Shown: positions 17,383 through 25,935, numbered from the stretch's first letter. The stretch: 64,000 bases of DNA from Pseudodesulfovibrio aespoeensis Aspo-2 (GCF_000176915.2 NC_014844.1:1054001-1118000), one strand, 5' to 3'. Notes: a model not told the origin generated them from the sequence alone. Program-made: numbers and translations.

Positions 17383-18169
17383 CGTCGTTTCCTCGTGATG
17401 TCGTCGTTAGTGTCAATTCCGTTGCCAGGAGCCTCCGGTGGCCCCTTCGGGGGGGTAAGCGAAAGGCAAAGAGCCGTCGCTTGCGCTCCTCCAAGTTTTA
17501 AGAGCCCTCCCGGCGGGGTTCTTTCTTTTGCTTCGCCCAAAAGAAAGAACCAAGAAAAGGGCGTTGTCAGCTTGGCCGCCTGCACTCCACGGCCAAGAAG
17601 CTGATCCAATCGGCTGCGCTCCCCGAATCAAGTCCTCCGCTTCGCTCCGTCCGTGATTCGGAAGAGCCGCTCCGCTCGATTGGTCAGCTTCTAAGCCTTA
17701 GGAGGCTTAAGGGCTGGAGCAGGCGGAGGCCGGAAGAACTTCGGTCGCGGTAGGCGGATGGGCCTGCGATCTCGTCAGACCTTCTTTGTCTCCGCACTGG
17801 CCACACCCTCACGGGTTTCACTCACGTCAGCCCCGCAATGGGCGGGAGCGTCGCAGCGCCAGTTGCGTCGGCCCGCGTCCAGAGCGAAACCCGGCGGAAG
17901 CGGAGTCTTCGACGCTTCCAACTGTTTCGCCAGCGGGTCGATGCTACTGGCGCGCGGCGCGGGAGACCCGATCACACGTTTTCAAAGAGCGATTTTTGCT
18001 TACTTTTGGGCGCTCCGGTCCAAAAGTAAGTCGGCCCGAAGGGACGAAATCATCCTCTATCAATCCCGCCGAAGGCGGCTTCCTCTCCTGCCTTTCTCTT
18101 CATCTTCGTCTTCATCTTCTTTCCCCAATTCTTTCATGTGTCCCTCATGGTTCCCTCCCGAAAACAATG
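17383..18169. repeat. Palindrome-rich non-coding gap between tyrA and trpE
   Basis: No convincing gene is seen in this gap. It holds several strong inverted repeats: GGTTCTTTCTTTTG/CAAAAGAAAGAACC (17517-17530/17538-17551), a long interrupted stem AGAAGCTGA(T)CCAATCG (17596-17612 with 17677-17692, enclosing CCGAATCA/TGATTCGG at 17623/17654), and CTTACTTTTGG/CCAAAAGTAAG (17999-18009/18020-18030). It looks like an accumulation of intergenic palindromic repeats. It must also contain the trpE promoter if trpE is transcribed separately from tyrA. Confidence 0.7.
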
Positions 18170-18197
18170 AGGCCGCACCCTGTTCGGGGTGCGGCCT
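18170..18197 (-). terminator. Hairpin downstream of tyrA
   Basis: AGGCCGCACCC and GGGTGCGGCCT form an 11-bp stem with a short loop, 46 bases after the tyrA stop; on the minus strand it is followed by CATTGTTTTC, a weak T-tract. It probably ends the aroA'-...-tyrA transcript. A perfect 14-base palindrome TTGCGTATACGCAA sits beside it at 18201-18214. Confidence 0.6.
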
Positions 18198-18243
18198 TCG
18201 TTGCGTATACGCAATCGCGCGTCCGGCTTGATAAGCCGCACCC

Positions 18244-19014
18244 CTAATATGATTCGTTACGCCACCACCACTGCGCCCTTTCGGCAAGCAGATCCAGATC
18301 GCCGCCTGCAGCAAGGCTCAGATAGGACATGAACTTGCGGTTGGTCTCCTGCAAAAACGGGTTTGCCTCGGAGATGACCTCGAAAAGTTCGGTGTCCATG
18401 GTGAGCATCTTGTGCGCGGAATCCAGCCTGCGTCGAAAGGACGGGGTGACGTAATTCTCGATGGAATCGACATCCCTGGCAGCGGCCAGGAAGGCCACCG
18501 TGGAAGTGAAATTGAGTCCCTGCACGATGGCCATGGCCCGGTCATGCTCTTCTGCCGTGGAATCAAAGCAGGAATAGCCGCACGCCGCGAACAGCGCGGA
18601 CACCGCGTCGGCGGCAGCCCTGTCCGTGTCGCGGCCCGGCACCACGGCCACCTTGGGCTCGAACCCGGCGGGAATGACCGGCCCGAACAGCGGATGGGTG
18701 CCTACCACCGGGCCGTCATACCGGTCGAGCATGGCCTTCATGGGCAGCATCTTGACCGAGCCGACATCGCACAGGATGGTGGGCGGCGCGAGAAAGGGCA
18801 ACACGCGGTCCAGCACCGCGTCCATGGCCGTGACCGGCACACTGAGCAGGAGCAGGTCGCAGCCGGTCAGGGCGGCCTGGATGGCCTCGTCGGTCAGCGG
18901 GCGGTTGATGGGCGTGACCGAGCATCCCAGCGCGGAAAATTTCCCGCTGAAGAGGTTCCCCATCTGGCCCTTTGCGCCCACGATGGCGATGGATGTGATG
19001 CCCGGTCGGTTCAT
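18244..19014 (-). CDS. tyrA: Prephenate dehydrogenase
   Basis: A 256-residue NAD(P)-dependent enzyme oxidatively decarboxylating prephenate to 4-hydroxyphenylpyruvate for tyrosine. The Rossmann glycine motif is IVGAKGQMGNLFS at the N-terminus, followed by LLLLSVPVTAM, CDVGSVK and the substrate His in VGTHPLFGP. No chorismate mutase or ACT domain is fused. The frame is open further upstream to 19119, but residues before MNRPGITSI overlap aroA and look spurious, so I start 17 bases after the aroA stop. It is the last gene of the upper aromatic segment. Confidence 0.92.
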   Translation of the reverse strand: MNRPGITSIAIVGAKGQMGNLFSGKFSALGCSVTPINRPLTDEAIQAALTGCDLLLLSVPVTAMDAVLDRVLPFLAPPTILCDVGSVKMLPMKAMLDRYDGPVVGTHPLFGPVIPAGFEPKVAVVPGRDTDRAAADAVSALFAACGYSCFDSTAEEHDRAMAIVQGLNFTSTVAFLAAARDVDSIENYVTPSFRRRLDSAHKMLTMDTELFEVISEANPFLQETNRKFMSYLSLAAGGDLDLLAERAQWWWRNESY

Positions 19015-19030
19015 TGCGAATGTCTTGCGG

Positions 19031-20389
19031 TTACAGGGCTGCTTTGTACGCTTCGACAATGGCGTTCCATTGGTCGAAAAAGCCTGGGAATGATTTGCCG
19101 ACGCAGCCCGGATTGTCAAGGACCACGTCCACCCCGGCCAGGGCGAACAGGGACATGGACATGGCCATGCGGTGGTCGCCGTAGGTGGTGAATTCCACGG
19201 TTTTCCCTCTGGGCAGTAGGCTCGGCCTGATGATCAGGGAGTCGTCGGCGATGTCGGTGCGGCAGCCGGTGCGTGCCACCTCCACGGCGCAGGCCTCAAG
19301 CCGGTCGGTCTCCTTGAGTCGCAGGTGGGCCACGTTCCTGATGGTGGTGGGCGTGGCGGCAAAGGCGGCCACAGCGGCCACGGTGGGCACCAGGTCCGGG
19401 CAGCGGCCCATGTCGATATCGATGCCGTGCAGGGGGCCGGGCTCCACCAGGATGCCGGTAAACGACACCTTGATGGTCGCGCCCATCTGGCTCAGGATGT
19501 CCATGATGGCGCGGTCGCCCTGGAGCGAGTCGGCGGCCAGCCCCTTGAGCAGCACGGGCTGCCTGCCCACGGCCCCGGCGGCCATGAAGTAGCTGGCGTT
19601 GGACCAGTCGCCCTCCACGCGGTAATGGGCGGGCCGGTAGCCCGTGGGCTTGACCACGAAGCGGATGGAGCCTGGGGTCACGGTCTTGACCGAGCGCCAG
19701 GGCACGGCCTGCCAGCGGTTGTCCTTGCGGATTTCCACCTCGAACCCGGCTTTGAAATCTTCCATGATGCGCAGGGTCAGGGCCACATAGGGCCAGGACA
19801 CGGCCTTGTTGCCGGTGACGCTGATGACCGTCTCGTGATCGGCCAGGGGCGCGCCCAGGAGCAGGCCGGAGAGATACTGGCTGCTCTCTTCGAGGGTGAT
19901 CTCGATCTTCTTATTGGAATACCCCTTGGTGGTCATGACAAAGGGGAGGTGGCCGGGCTTGTCCTCGAAGGCGAACCTGACGCCGAGTTTGGCCAGGGCG
20001 TCGGTCAGCTCGGCCATGGGCCGCTCGTGCATGCGCGGTGCGCCGTGGACGCGGAACGTCCCGCGTCCGGCAGCGGCCACGGCGGTCATCAGCCGGCAGG
20101 TGGTGCCGGACTCGTGCATGAACAGCTCAGCCGGGGGCTCGTCCTTGTGCTTGCCGTCGGCATTGCCGCCGCGCGGGCCGTCCTCCATGCCGGTGACTGT
20201 GAGCATGTCGCCGTGCTCCTCGATGGTCGCGCCGCAGGCCGCGAGGCAACCCCTGGTGCGGGTGATGTCGTCGCTGTCCAGCGCGCCGGATATCTCGGAC
20301 ACTCCGTTTGCCAGGGCCGCGGCGATGAGGGTGCGGTGCGACAGCGACTTGGACGGCGGCGCGACGACGGTGACGGGCTCTGGGGTCAT
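19031..20389 (-). CDS. aroA: 3-phosphoshikimate 1-carboxyvinyltransferase (EPSP synthase)
   Basis: A 452-residue enzyme joining phosphoenolpyruvate to shikimate 3-phosphate. Start motif APPSKSLSHRTLIAAALA, then ESGTTCRLMTAVAA, RPMAELTDAL, LKETDRLEACA and YGDHRMAMS, all typical. The frame extends 45 codons upstream, but the ATG at 20389 overlaps the pheA stop as ATGA and has a GGAGGAGAG site, so it is preferred. A small insertion GGNADGKHKDEPP near residue 85 is lineage-like. Confidence 0.95.
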   Translation of the reverse strand: MTPEPVTVVAPPSKSLSHRTLIAAALANGVSEISGALDSDDITRTRGCLAACGATIEEHGDMLTVTGMEDGPRGGNADGKHKDEPPAELFMHESGTTCRLMTAVAAAGRGTFRVHGAPRMHERPMAELTDALAKLGVRFAFEDKPGHLPFVMTTKGYSNKKIEITLEESSQYLSGLLLGAPLADHETVISVTGNKAVSWPYVALTLRIMEDFKAGFEVEIRKDNRWQAVPWRSVKTVTPGSIRFVVKPTGYRPAHYRVEGDWSNASYFMAAGAVGRQPVLLKGLAADSLQGDRAIMDILSQMGATIKVSFTGILVEPGPLHGIDIDMGRCPDLVPTVAAVAAFAATPTTIRNVAHLRLKETDRLEACAVEVARTGCRTDIADDSLIIRPSLLPRGKTVEFTTYGDHRMAMSMSLFALAGVDVVLDNPGCVGKSFPGFFDQWNAIVEAYKAAL

Positions 20390-21489
20390 GGTCTCTCCTC
20401 CTGGGTGGGGTAGGTGCCGAGCACCCGCAGGGTATGGCATTGTTGCCTGATGTCCTCCAGGACCTCTTCGTACTTGGCCTTGCCCAGGTCGCATTCGAGA
20501 TCGGTGAAGAAGACGTATTTCCATTTTTCGCCGCGGAAGGGGCGCGATTCAAGTTTGGTCATGTTGATGGACTGGTGGGCGATGGTGGTCAGCACCCTGG
20601 CCAGCGCGCCGGGCTTGTCGGGCAGGGTGAAGAGCAGGGTGGTCTTGTCCCGCCTGCCTTCCTTGGAGGGCGATGCGCCGATGATCAGGAACCGGGTCCA
20701 GTTGTCGGGGATGTCCTCTATGGACTGGGCCAGAACGTTCATGCCGTGCAGATCGGCCAGCTTGATGTGGCCGATCACGGCGGCGGCCTTCTTGCCCGCC
20801 ACCACCTTGGCGGCCTCTGCCGTGGACTCCATGGGGATGGTCGGCACGTCGCGCAGGTGGGTGCGCAGCCAGTCGCGGCATTGGCCCAGCGGCTGCGGGT
20901 GGGAGTAGACCACCTCCACGTCCTCGGCCTTTTCCGCGTTTGAGATGAGGCAGTGGCTGATGCGGCTGAAGACCTCGGCCTGGATGTAGACCTTGTACTT
21001 CATGAACAGGTCCACCACCTGGCCCACGGTGCCCTCGATGGAGTTTTCGAGCGGGATGACGCCGAGTTCCGCGCCTTCTTCGGCCACGGCCCGGAATATT
21101 TCCTCGAAATTGTTCTTGGGGGTCAGGGCGGCGGCGCTGCCCATGTGCTCAATGGCCGCGAAGTAGGAGAAGGTGCCTTCGGGACCGAGATAGACGACCC
21201 GCTCCGGGCGTTGCAGATGGCGCGAGGAGCTCATGATCTCGCGATAGATGGTGCGCAGGTGCTTGTCGGGCAGGGGACCGGGGCTGGAGTCCGCGATCTT
21301 GTTGAGCACCTCCTGCTCGCGAAAGGGCTTGTAGATGGCCTCGCCGTGCGCGGCCTTGTACCGGCCCACGCCAAGGCTCACGTCGGCCCTCTGGTTGAGC
21401 AGGTCCACGATCTGTCTGTCGATCCGGTCTATCTTCTCGCGCAACTCCCCCAGGTCGGGGATGTTGCCGTTGTCGGTCGTGTCAGCCAT
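20386..21489 (-). CDS. pheA: Bifunctional chorismate mutase / prephenate dehydratase
   Basis: A 367-residue P-protein for phenylalanine synthesis. Domain order: chorismate mutase helices at about 10-95 (LREKIDRIDRQIVDLLNQRA), prephenate dehydratase at about 98-275 (YLGPEGTFSYFAA... IPLENSIEGTVGQVVD... TRFLIIG) and a C-terminal ACT regulatory domain (LFTLPDKPGALARVL and the ESRP phenylalanine-sensing motif), suggesting feedback inhibition by Phe. It is followed by aroA with a 4-base overlap. The 311 bases between it and aroB' hold tandem repeats. Confidence 0.95.
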   Translation of the reverse strand: MADTTDNGNIPDLGELREKIDRIDRQIVDLLNQRADVSLGVGRYKAAHGEAIYKPFREQEVLNKIADSSPGPLPDKHLRTIYREIMSSSRHLQRPERVVYLGPEGTFSYFAAIEHMGSAAALTPKNNFEEIFRAVAEEGAELGVIPLENSIEGTVGQVVDLFMKYKVYIQAEVFSRISHCLISNAEKAEDVEVVYSHPQPLGQCRDWLRTHLRDVPTIPMESTAEAAKVVAGKKAAAVIGHIKLADLHGMNVLAQSIEDIPDNWTRFLIIGASPSKEGRRDKTTLLFTLPDKPGALARVLTTIAHQSINMTKLESRPFRGEKWKYVFFTDLECDLGKAKYEEVLEDIRQQCHTLRVLGTYPTQEERP

Positions 21490-21550
21490 GACGTATCTCC
21501 AAGTTTCTAGCCCGTTATGCCGAGTTCAAAGCCGGACGCGGTCCTGCGTC

Positions 21551-21801
21551 CCGCAGGATGTTCAAACCGTGCCGGATGCGAGGCGCGAGGGTGTTCCGGG
21601 ATCGCAGCGTATTCTTCATACGCAAGAGTCCGGGACAGCCGAAGCAACGAAGCAGACGGTGCATTGCCATATTCCGCAGGATGTTCAAACCGTGCCGGAT
21701 GCGAGGCGCGAGGGTGTTCCGGGATCGCAGCGTATTCTTCATACGCAAGAGTCCGGGACAGCCGAAGCAACGAAGCAGACGGTGCGGTTTCAACATCCTG
21801 C
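21551..21801. repeat. Tandem 112-bp palindromic repeat, two copies
   Basis: Two identical 112-base copies (21551-21662 and 21674-21785), period 123, between pheA and aroB'. Each is internally palindromic around GCGTATTCTTCATACGC. The second copy carries a complete outer stem: GCAGGATGTTCAAACCG pairs with CGGTTTCAACATCCTGC at 21785-21801 with one mismatch. The first copy has lost its right arm. The outer arm abuts the aroB' stop codon. It has the same architecture as the element at 45085-45206 and could fold in the operon mRNA between aroB' and pheA. Confidence 0.9.
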
Positions 21802-22784
21802 TAGGCTTCTTTTATGTCTTCCTGGATGCGCATGCCAAAATGGCGGCCCGCCTCGTCGGTCTTGACCAGGATCTTGTCGCCGACCTTGAGGGTGACCACC
21901 GAGACCGGGTCGCCCTTGTCGCTGACCACGCGGATGGTCTCGGCGTTTTGCAGGAAGACCTGTCCCTGGCGGGCACCGTTCTTGTCCTTGACCTCGGCGG
22001 TGACGAGCAGCATGGGGCGGACCTCCACCTTGACCCGGCCCACGGTGGCCAGGGAGCTGGAGCCGTCCGCGCCGACGATGAGCACGTCGGTTCCGGCGGC
22101 CAGTTCTTCGAGATAGGTGGTCTTGTCGCCGGGCATCCGGGTGTAGGCGTGGACCGCGCCCGCGTTGACCCGGAAGGGCCGCGCGGCCACATAGGGGTTG
22201 GACTCGGTTTCAGCGTGCACCAGAAAGGTGAAGGCGCTGGAATTGCCCACCAGCATGCCCTGGCCGCGCCTCAGCATGGAGATGGTGTCCACGCAGACGC
22301 GGTGGCCGAGCCCGGCTGGCTTGATGGCGGTAATGGTGGCGGTCTCGAGTTCCATGGTTCCCTGCGAGAGTTTGAGTTCCGCGACGATGCGTTTCAGGTC
22401 GGTCGCGCCTTCGGGCAGGACCACGATGGTATCGCAGCCGCGCTCCAGGATGCCTGCGGCCAGGATTGCCCGGTCCAGATTCTCGCATTCCAGGGCCAGG
22501 GTGTCCACCTGGGCCAGGATGTTTTCCACCGGGATGATCTCCCACCCCTTGGCAAGGACGATGTTCTCGCCCTTTTTGATGCGCGCCACGGCCTCTTCCT
22601 CGTCGGATTTTTGGGTCAGGGCGACCACAGGCAAGTCCTTGGGGGTGATGACCGTGACCCGGCCCAGGGCCTGGACCGCCGCCACCTGCTCCTTTTCGAC
22701 CATGACCGCGTCCACGCCCGACTCCAGGGCCAGGGTGAGCAGGGTCTTGTCAAAGGGGATGGCTTTGAAGATGATGGTTTTCAT
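21801..22784 (-). CDS. 3-dehydroquinate synthase II (archaeal type)
   Basis: A 327-residue protein of the AroB-prime (MJ1249) family, which converts 2-amino-3,7-dideoxy-D-threo-hept-6-ulosonate to 3-dehydroquinate by NAD-dependent oxidative deamination and cyclisation. Family-typical stretches include VDTISMLRRGQGMLVG, NAGAVHAYTRMPGDKT and YLEELAAGTDVLIV. It is unrelated to classical AroB. It follows the ulosonate synthase by 15 bases, the expected partner. This archaeal-type route replaces DAHP synthase and AroB in some delta-proteobacteria. Confidence 0.93.
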   Translation of the reverse strand: MKTIIFKAIPFDKTLLTLALESGVDAVMVEKEQVAAVQALGRVTVITPKDLPVVALTQKSDEEEAVARIKKGENIVLAKGWEIIPVENILAQVDTLALECENLDRAILAAGILERGCDTIVVLPEGATDLKRIVAELKLSQGTMELETATITAIKPAGLGHRVCVDTISMLRRGQGMLVGNSSAFTFLVHAETESNPYVAARPFRVNAGAVHAYTRMPGDKTTYLEELAAGTDVLIVGADGSSSLATVGRVKVEVRPMLLVTAEVKDKNGARQGQVFLQNAETIRVVSDKGDPVSVVTLKVGDKILVKTDEAGRHFGMRIQEDIKEA

Positions 22785-22799
22785 TGTTTTTCCGGTAGA

Positions 22800-23597
22800 T
22801 TATTCGTTGATGTGGGCGAGGGCGGCTTCCACTGTCTCGTCGCCGTGCACGACCATGTTCAGGGCCTCGACCAGTCGGGTGGGGTTGGCGTGCTGGAACA
22901 CGTTGCGGCCCACGGAGAGCCCTGCGCCGCCCGCCTGCAGGGAGTCATGCACCATCTGAATGAATGCCTGCGTGCTGTCAAGTTTCGGCCCGCCCGCGAT
23001 GACGATGGGCACGCAGCAGGAGTCGCAGACCCTGGCGAAGGATTCGATGTCGCCGGTGTAGGGAACCTTGACCACGTCCGCTCCCAGCTCGGTGCCCACG
23101 CGGGCGCAGTGGGCCACCACGGACGGGGCGTATTCGTCGCTAACCTTGGGGCCGCGGGCGTAGACCATGGCCAGCAGCGGCATGCCCCAGTTGGCGGCGT
23201 CCGAGGCCACTTTGCCGAAATCGGCCAGCATGGCGGCTTCGGTTGCGTCGCCGAGATTGCAGTGGATGGAGACCGCATCGGCACCCAGGCGCACAGCGTC
23301 TTCCACAGAGGCGACGAGGCTTTTTGCATTGGGGAAGGGGGAGAGGGAGGTGGAGGCGGAGAGGTGGACGATCAGGCCGACGTCGCGCCCGGTGGCGCGG
23401 TGGCCGCATCGCACGAGGCCTTTGTGCTCTATGACCGCGTTGGCCCCGCCGTCCACCACCTTGCCCACGGCTTCGCGCATGTCCACCAGCCCGTCGATGG
23501 GGCCGACGGTCACGCCGTGATCCATGGGCACCACAATGGTCCGGCCTGTGTTCCGGTTGAAGATTCTTTCGAGTCTGATCGCTTTGCCGATATGCAT
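22800..23597 (-). CDS. 2-amino-3,7-dideoxy-D-threo-hept-6-ulosonate synthase
   Basis: A 265-residue class I aldolase-type TIM barrel of the DhnA/MJ0400 family. It condenses L-aspartate semialdehyde with a 6-deoxy-ketohexose phosphate, the first step of the archaeal-type dehydroquinate route. Visible motifs: [15 protein letters not shown] near the N-terminus, [20 protein letters not shown] and VIAGGPK. The ATG has a GCAGGAGAACG site. It is the first structural gene of the aromatic cluster, about 65 bases downstream of a strong intrinsic terminator in the leader. Confidence 0.92.
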   Translation of the reverse strand: MHIGKAIRLERIFNRNTGRTIVVPMDHGVTVGPIDGLVDMREAVGKVVDGGANAVIEHKGLVRCGHRATGRDVGLIVHLSASTSLSPFPNAKSLVASVEDAVRLGADAVSIHCNLGDATEAAMLADFGKVASDAANWGMPLLAMVYARGPKVSDEYAPSVVAHCARVGTELGADVVKVPYTGDIESFARVCDSCCVPIVIAGGPKLDSTQAFIQMVHDSLQAGGAGLSVGRNVFQHANPTRLVEALNMVVHGDETVEAALAHINE

Positions 23598-23661
23598 GTC
23601 GTTCTCCTGCGGTTGTCCCTTGCAGGCTGCGGGTCTGCCTGATCGCCGTCACGTCCCTTGG

Positions 23662-23699
23662 AAAAAACAAGGGCCGCCGGCTTTCGCCCGCGGCCCTTG
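23662..23699 (-). terminator. Leader intrinsic terminator / candidate attenuator
   Basis: On the minus strand CAAGGGCCGC (23699-23690) pairs with GCGGCCCTTG (23677-23668), with further GC pairing in the loop, immediately followed by TTTTTT (23667-23662). The next gene upstream is divergent amtB, so no transcript ends here; it lies about 65 bases before the first gene of the aromatic cluster. That position fits transcription attenuation. A possible outer pairing AGAGGT (about 23755-23750) with ACCTCT (about 23706-23701) could form a competing structure. No clear Trp/Phe/Tyr-rich leader peptide is visible. Confidence 0.7.
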
Positions 23700-24084
23700 A
23701 AGAGGTTTGTCTTTGTTTTTCGGTTGTAACCCACCACCTGGCTTACAGTGTACCTCTCCCGAGACCGCGCGTGCGGCTATACCAATATCCAAAATAAAAG
23801 GAGGTAAAGGAGGAGGGGAGGCCAGTGGTGATGTTCATGGAGACAAGAGCTACACCGTGAAGAAAATTCTGTCAACAAAAACTTTCATCAGGATTTCATG
23901 GGGATGGAGCCTAATACCATATAATCGTGCGACCGGCGGTCATTTTTCCATGGTTCCTCATATTGACATATTTTGTCGAAAATGCATGTTTCAAAAATGC
24001 ATCTAGTTACAATTTTGAAAAATTATAACTATAAAAAAACTGTCTTTTGGAGCAATTTTACATGAACAGCAATACTTGCCGTGT
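23700..24084. other. AT-rich divergent intergenic region
   Basis: No gene is seen between the aromatic-operon leader and the amtB promoter. The sequence becomes AT-rich from about 23860, unlike its flanks, as expected for divergent promoters. A purine-rich GGAGGTAAAGGAGGAGGGGA stretch lies at about 23800-23820. The minus strand has TATTGGTATAG (about 23790-23780) that could be a -10 region for the aromatic operon, without a clear -35. Confidence 0.5.
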
Positions 24085-24100
24085 TTGGCACGGGTTTTGA
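24085..24100 (+). promoter_or_regulatory. Sigma-54-like promoter of amtB
   Basis: TTGGCACGGGTTTTGA matches the -24/-12 consensus TGGCACG-N4-TTGC, with GG and the TTG at correct spacing and only the final C replaced by A. It lies about 50 bases before the amtB ATG, consistent with nitrogen-responsive control of amtB-glnK. Confidence 0.65.
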
Positions 24101-24149
24101 TATGGGGAGCGCAGGTAGAAACGCATTTCATCCAAGGAGGAGTATCCAA

Positions 24150-25508
24150 ATGTTTCTGAGAAAGTCCCTGACCCCCGTTTATGCAAAGGTCGCCATCGGG
24201 ATGGCGGCCATGATGGCCGTCCTCGCCCCGGCCCTGGCCCATGCACAAGAGGTGGAGTACCTCACCCAGTCCAACGCCAACATCCTGTGGACGCTCGTGG
24301 CCGCCTTTCTGGTCATGCTCATGCAGGCCGGGTTCGGCTGCGTCGAGGCCGGTTTCACCCGCGCCAAATCGGCAGGCAACATCATGATGAAGAACTTTCT
24401 GGATTTTTCCGTTGGTTCCATCTGCTTTTTCCTGTTCGGGTTCGCCCTCATGTTCGGCATTGACGCGGGCGGTTTCATGGGCACCTCCGGCTACGCCTTA
24501 AGCGGCGTGGGCGAGGCCGACCTGCCCTGGTCCTACACCTTCTGGTTCTTCCAGTCCGTGTTTGCCGCCACCGCCGCCACCATCGTTTCGGGCGGCATGG
24601 CTGAGCGCACCAAGTTCGGGAGCTACGTCCTGGTTTCCATCGTGGTTACCGGCATCATCTACCCCATCTCCGGCCACTGGGCCTGGGGCTCGCTGTGGCT
24701 GGGCGATGACGGCGCGGGCTGGCTCGAAGGCCTCGGTTTCGTCGACTTCGCCGGTTCCTCGGTGGTCCACTCCGTGGGCGGATGGATAGCCCTGGCCGGT
24801 GCCCTGGTCCTCGGCCCGCGCGTGGGCAAGTACACTGAAGACGGCAAGGCCAAGGCCATTCCCGGCCACAACATCCCGCTGGCCGCTCTGGGCGTGTTCC
24901 TCCTCTGGTTCGGCTGGTTCGGATTCAACCCCGGTTCCACCACCACTGCCGACGACACCATCGGCCTGATCGCCATGAACACCTCCCTGGCCGCCTGCGC
25001 GGGCGTGCTCGGAGCCATGTGCATCTCCTGGTTCCGCTTTGGCAAGCCCGACATCTCCATGACTCTCAACGGCGCCCTGGCCGGTCTGGTGGGCATCACC
25101 GCCGGTTGCGCCACGGTCAGCCCCGGTTCCTCCATCGTCATTGGGCTTATCGCCGGTTTGCTGGTGGTTCTGTCCATTGAGTTCATCGACAAGGTTCTCA
25201 GGATCGACGACCCGGTCGGCGCGGCGTCCGTGCACGGCGTGTGCGGCGCGTGGGGCACCATTGCCTGCGGTCTGTTCAACACCGACGGCGGTCTGCTGTT
25301 CGGCGGTGGATTCGCCCAGCTGGGCGTGCAGCTCATCGGCGTGGGCGTGTTCTTTGCCTGGGCCTTTGGCGCGGGTTTCATCCTCATGACGGTGATCAAG
25401 GGCGTGTTCGGCCTGCGCGTGGAAAAGGAAGAGGAGCTCAAGGGCCTGGACATTGCCGAGCACGGCAGCGAGTCCTACAGCGGATTCCAGCTCTTCAGCA
25501 ACGAGTAG
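24150..25508 (+). CDS. amtB: Ammonium transporter
   Basis: A 452-residue Amt/Rh channel with an N-terminal signal sequence (MFLRKSLTP... APALAHAQ) and eleven expected membrane helices. The twin conducting histidines lie in SSVVHSVGG and [26 protein letters not shown] and [10 protein letters not shown] are family signatures. The frame is open to 24081, but the ATG at 24150 is preceded by AAGGAGG. It is followed by glnK 43 bases downstream, the usual regulatory partner that plugs the channel under nitrogen sufficiency. Probably transcribed from the sigma-54-like promoter. Confidence 0.96.
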   Translation: MFLRKSLTPVYAKVAIGMAAMMAVLAPALAHAQEVEYLTQSNANILWTLVAAFLVMLMQAGFGCVEAGFTRAKSAGNIMMKNFLDFSVGSICFFLFGFALMFGIDAGGFMGTSGYALSGVGEADLPWSYTFWFFQSVFAATAATIVSGGMAERTKFGSYVLVSIVVTGIIYPISGHWAWGSLWLGDDGAGWLEGLGFVDFAGSSVVHSVGGWIALAGALVLGPRVGKYTEDGKAKAIPGHNIPLAALGVFLLWFGWFGFNPGSTTTADDTIGLIAMNTSLAACAGVLGAMCISWFRFGKPDISMTLNGALAGLVGITAGCATVSPGSSIVIGLIAGLLVVLSIEFIDKVLRIDDPVGAASVHGVCGAWGTIACGLFNTDGGLLFGGGFAQLGVQLIGVGVFFAWAFGAGFILMTVIKGVFGLRVEKEEELKGLDIAEHGSESYSGFQLFSNE

Positions 25509-25551
25509 GCGACATCCGCGATCATCAGACATCATCAAGGAGATTAGTGAA

Positions 25552-25884
25552 ATGAAGCTCATCATAGCATACATCAGGCCCGAAAAGCTCAACGACGTGA
25601 AGCAGGCGCTTTACGCCAAGGAGATATACTCCCTGTCCGTGACCAATATCCTTGGCTCCGGTCGGCAGAAGGGATTTACCGAGACCTATCGCGGCGTGCA
25701 GATGGAGGTGAACCTGCTCAAGAAGGTGCGCCTTGAGATCGGCGTCAACGACGACTTCGAGGCCAAGGCCATCGAGGCCATCAAGGCCGCCGGACAGACG
25801 GGCAAGGAAGGCGACGGCGTCATCTTCGTGACCGAGCTGGCCAAGGCCATGCGCATCAGAACGGGCGAGGACGGAATCCTCTAG
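25552..25884 (+). CDS. glnK: PII nitrogen regulatory protein without Tyr51
   Basis: A 110-residue PII protein ([20 protein letters not shown] start). The T-loop reads [20 protein letters not shown]: position 51, normally the uridylylated Tyr, is Met. The B-loop [11 protein letters not shown] has Val at position 90 in place of the usual Lys, while Arg101 and Arg103 remain. It therefore probably responds to ATP/ADP and 2-oxoglutarate but cannot be uridylylated at the standard site. NifI-type PIIs also lack this Tyr, but its place behind amtB indicates GlnK. An AAGGAGATTAG site precedes the start. Confidence 0.92.
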   Translation: MKLIIAYIRPEKLNDVKQALYAKEIYSLSVTNILGSGRQKGFTETYRGVQMEVNLLKKVRLEIGVNDDFEAKAIEAIKAAGQTGKEGDGVIFVTELAKAMRIRTGEDGIL

Positions 25885-25911
25885 GAACGGAAATGCGATG
25901 ACATACGGGAT

Positions 25912-25935
25912 CCGGGGCGGCCCAAGCCGCCCCGG
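25912..25935 (+). terminator. Hairpin after glnK
   Basis: CCGGGGCGGC and GCCGCCCCGG form a perfect 10-bp stem with loop CCAA, 28 bases after the glnK stop. No T-run follows, so termination may be partial. If the EAL gene started at 25898 it would have to be translated through this stem, which argues for the later start. Confidence 0.55.

Noticed and set aside
17411-17416. TTGACA on the minus strand as trpE -35 box
   Set aside because: No -10 hexamer at 16-18 bases; it lies only about 29 bases before the start codon.
17383-17500. trp leader peptide or classical attenuator before trpE
   Set aside because: No short frame with tandem Trp codons, and no hairpin followed by a T-run directly before trpE.
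21551-21801. CRISPR-like repeat array
   Set aside because: Only two long (112-base) identical palindromic units with an 11-base spacer; no cas genes. It belongs to the palindromic repeat family at 45.1 kb.
23598-23760. T-box riboswitch in the aromatic-operon leader
   Set aside because: No T-box core sequence (GGGTGGNACCGCG) found on the minus strand.
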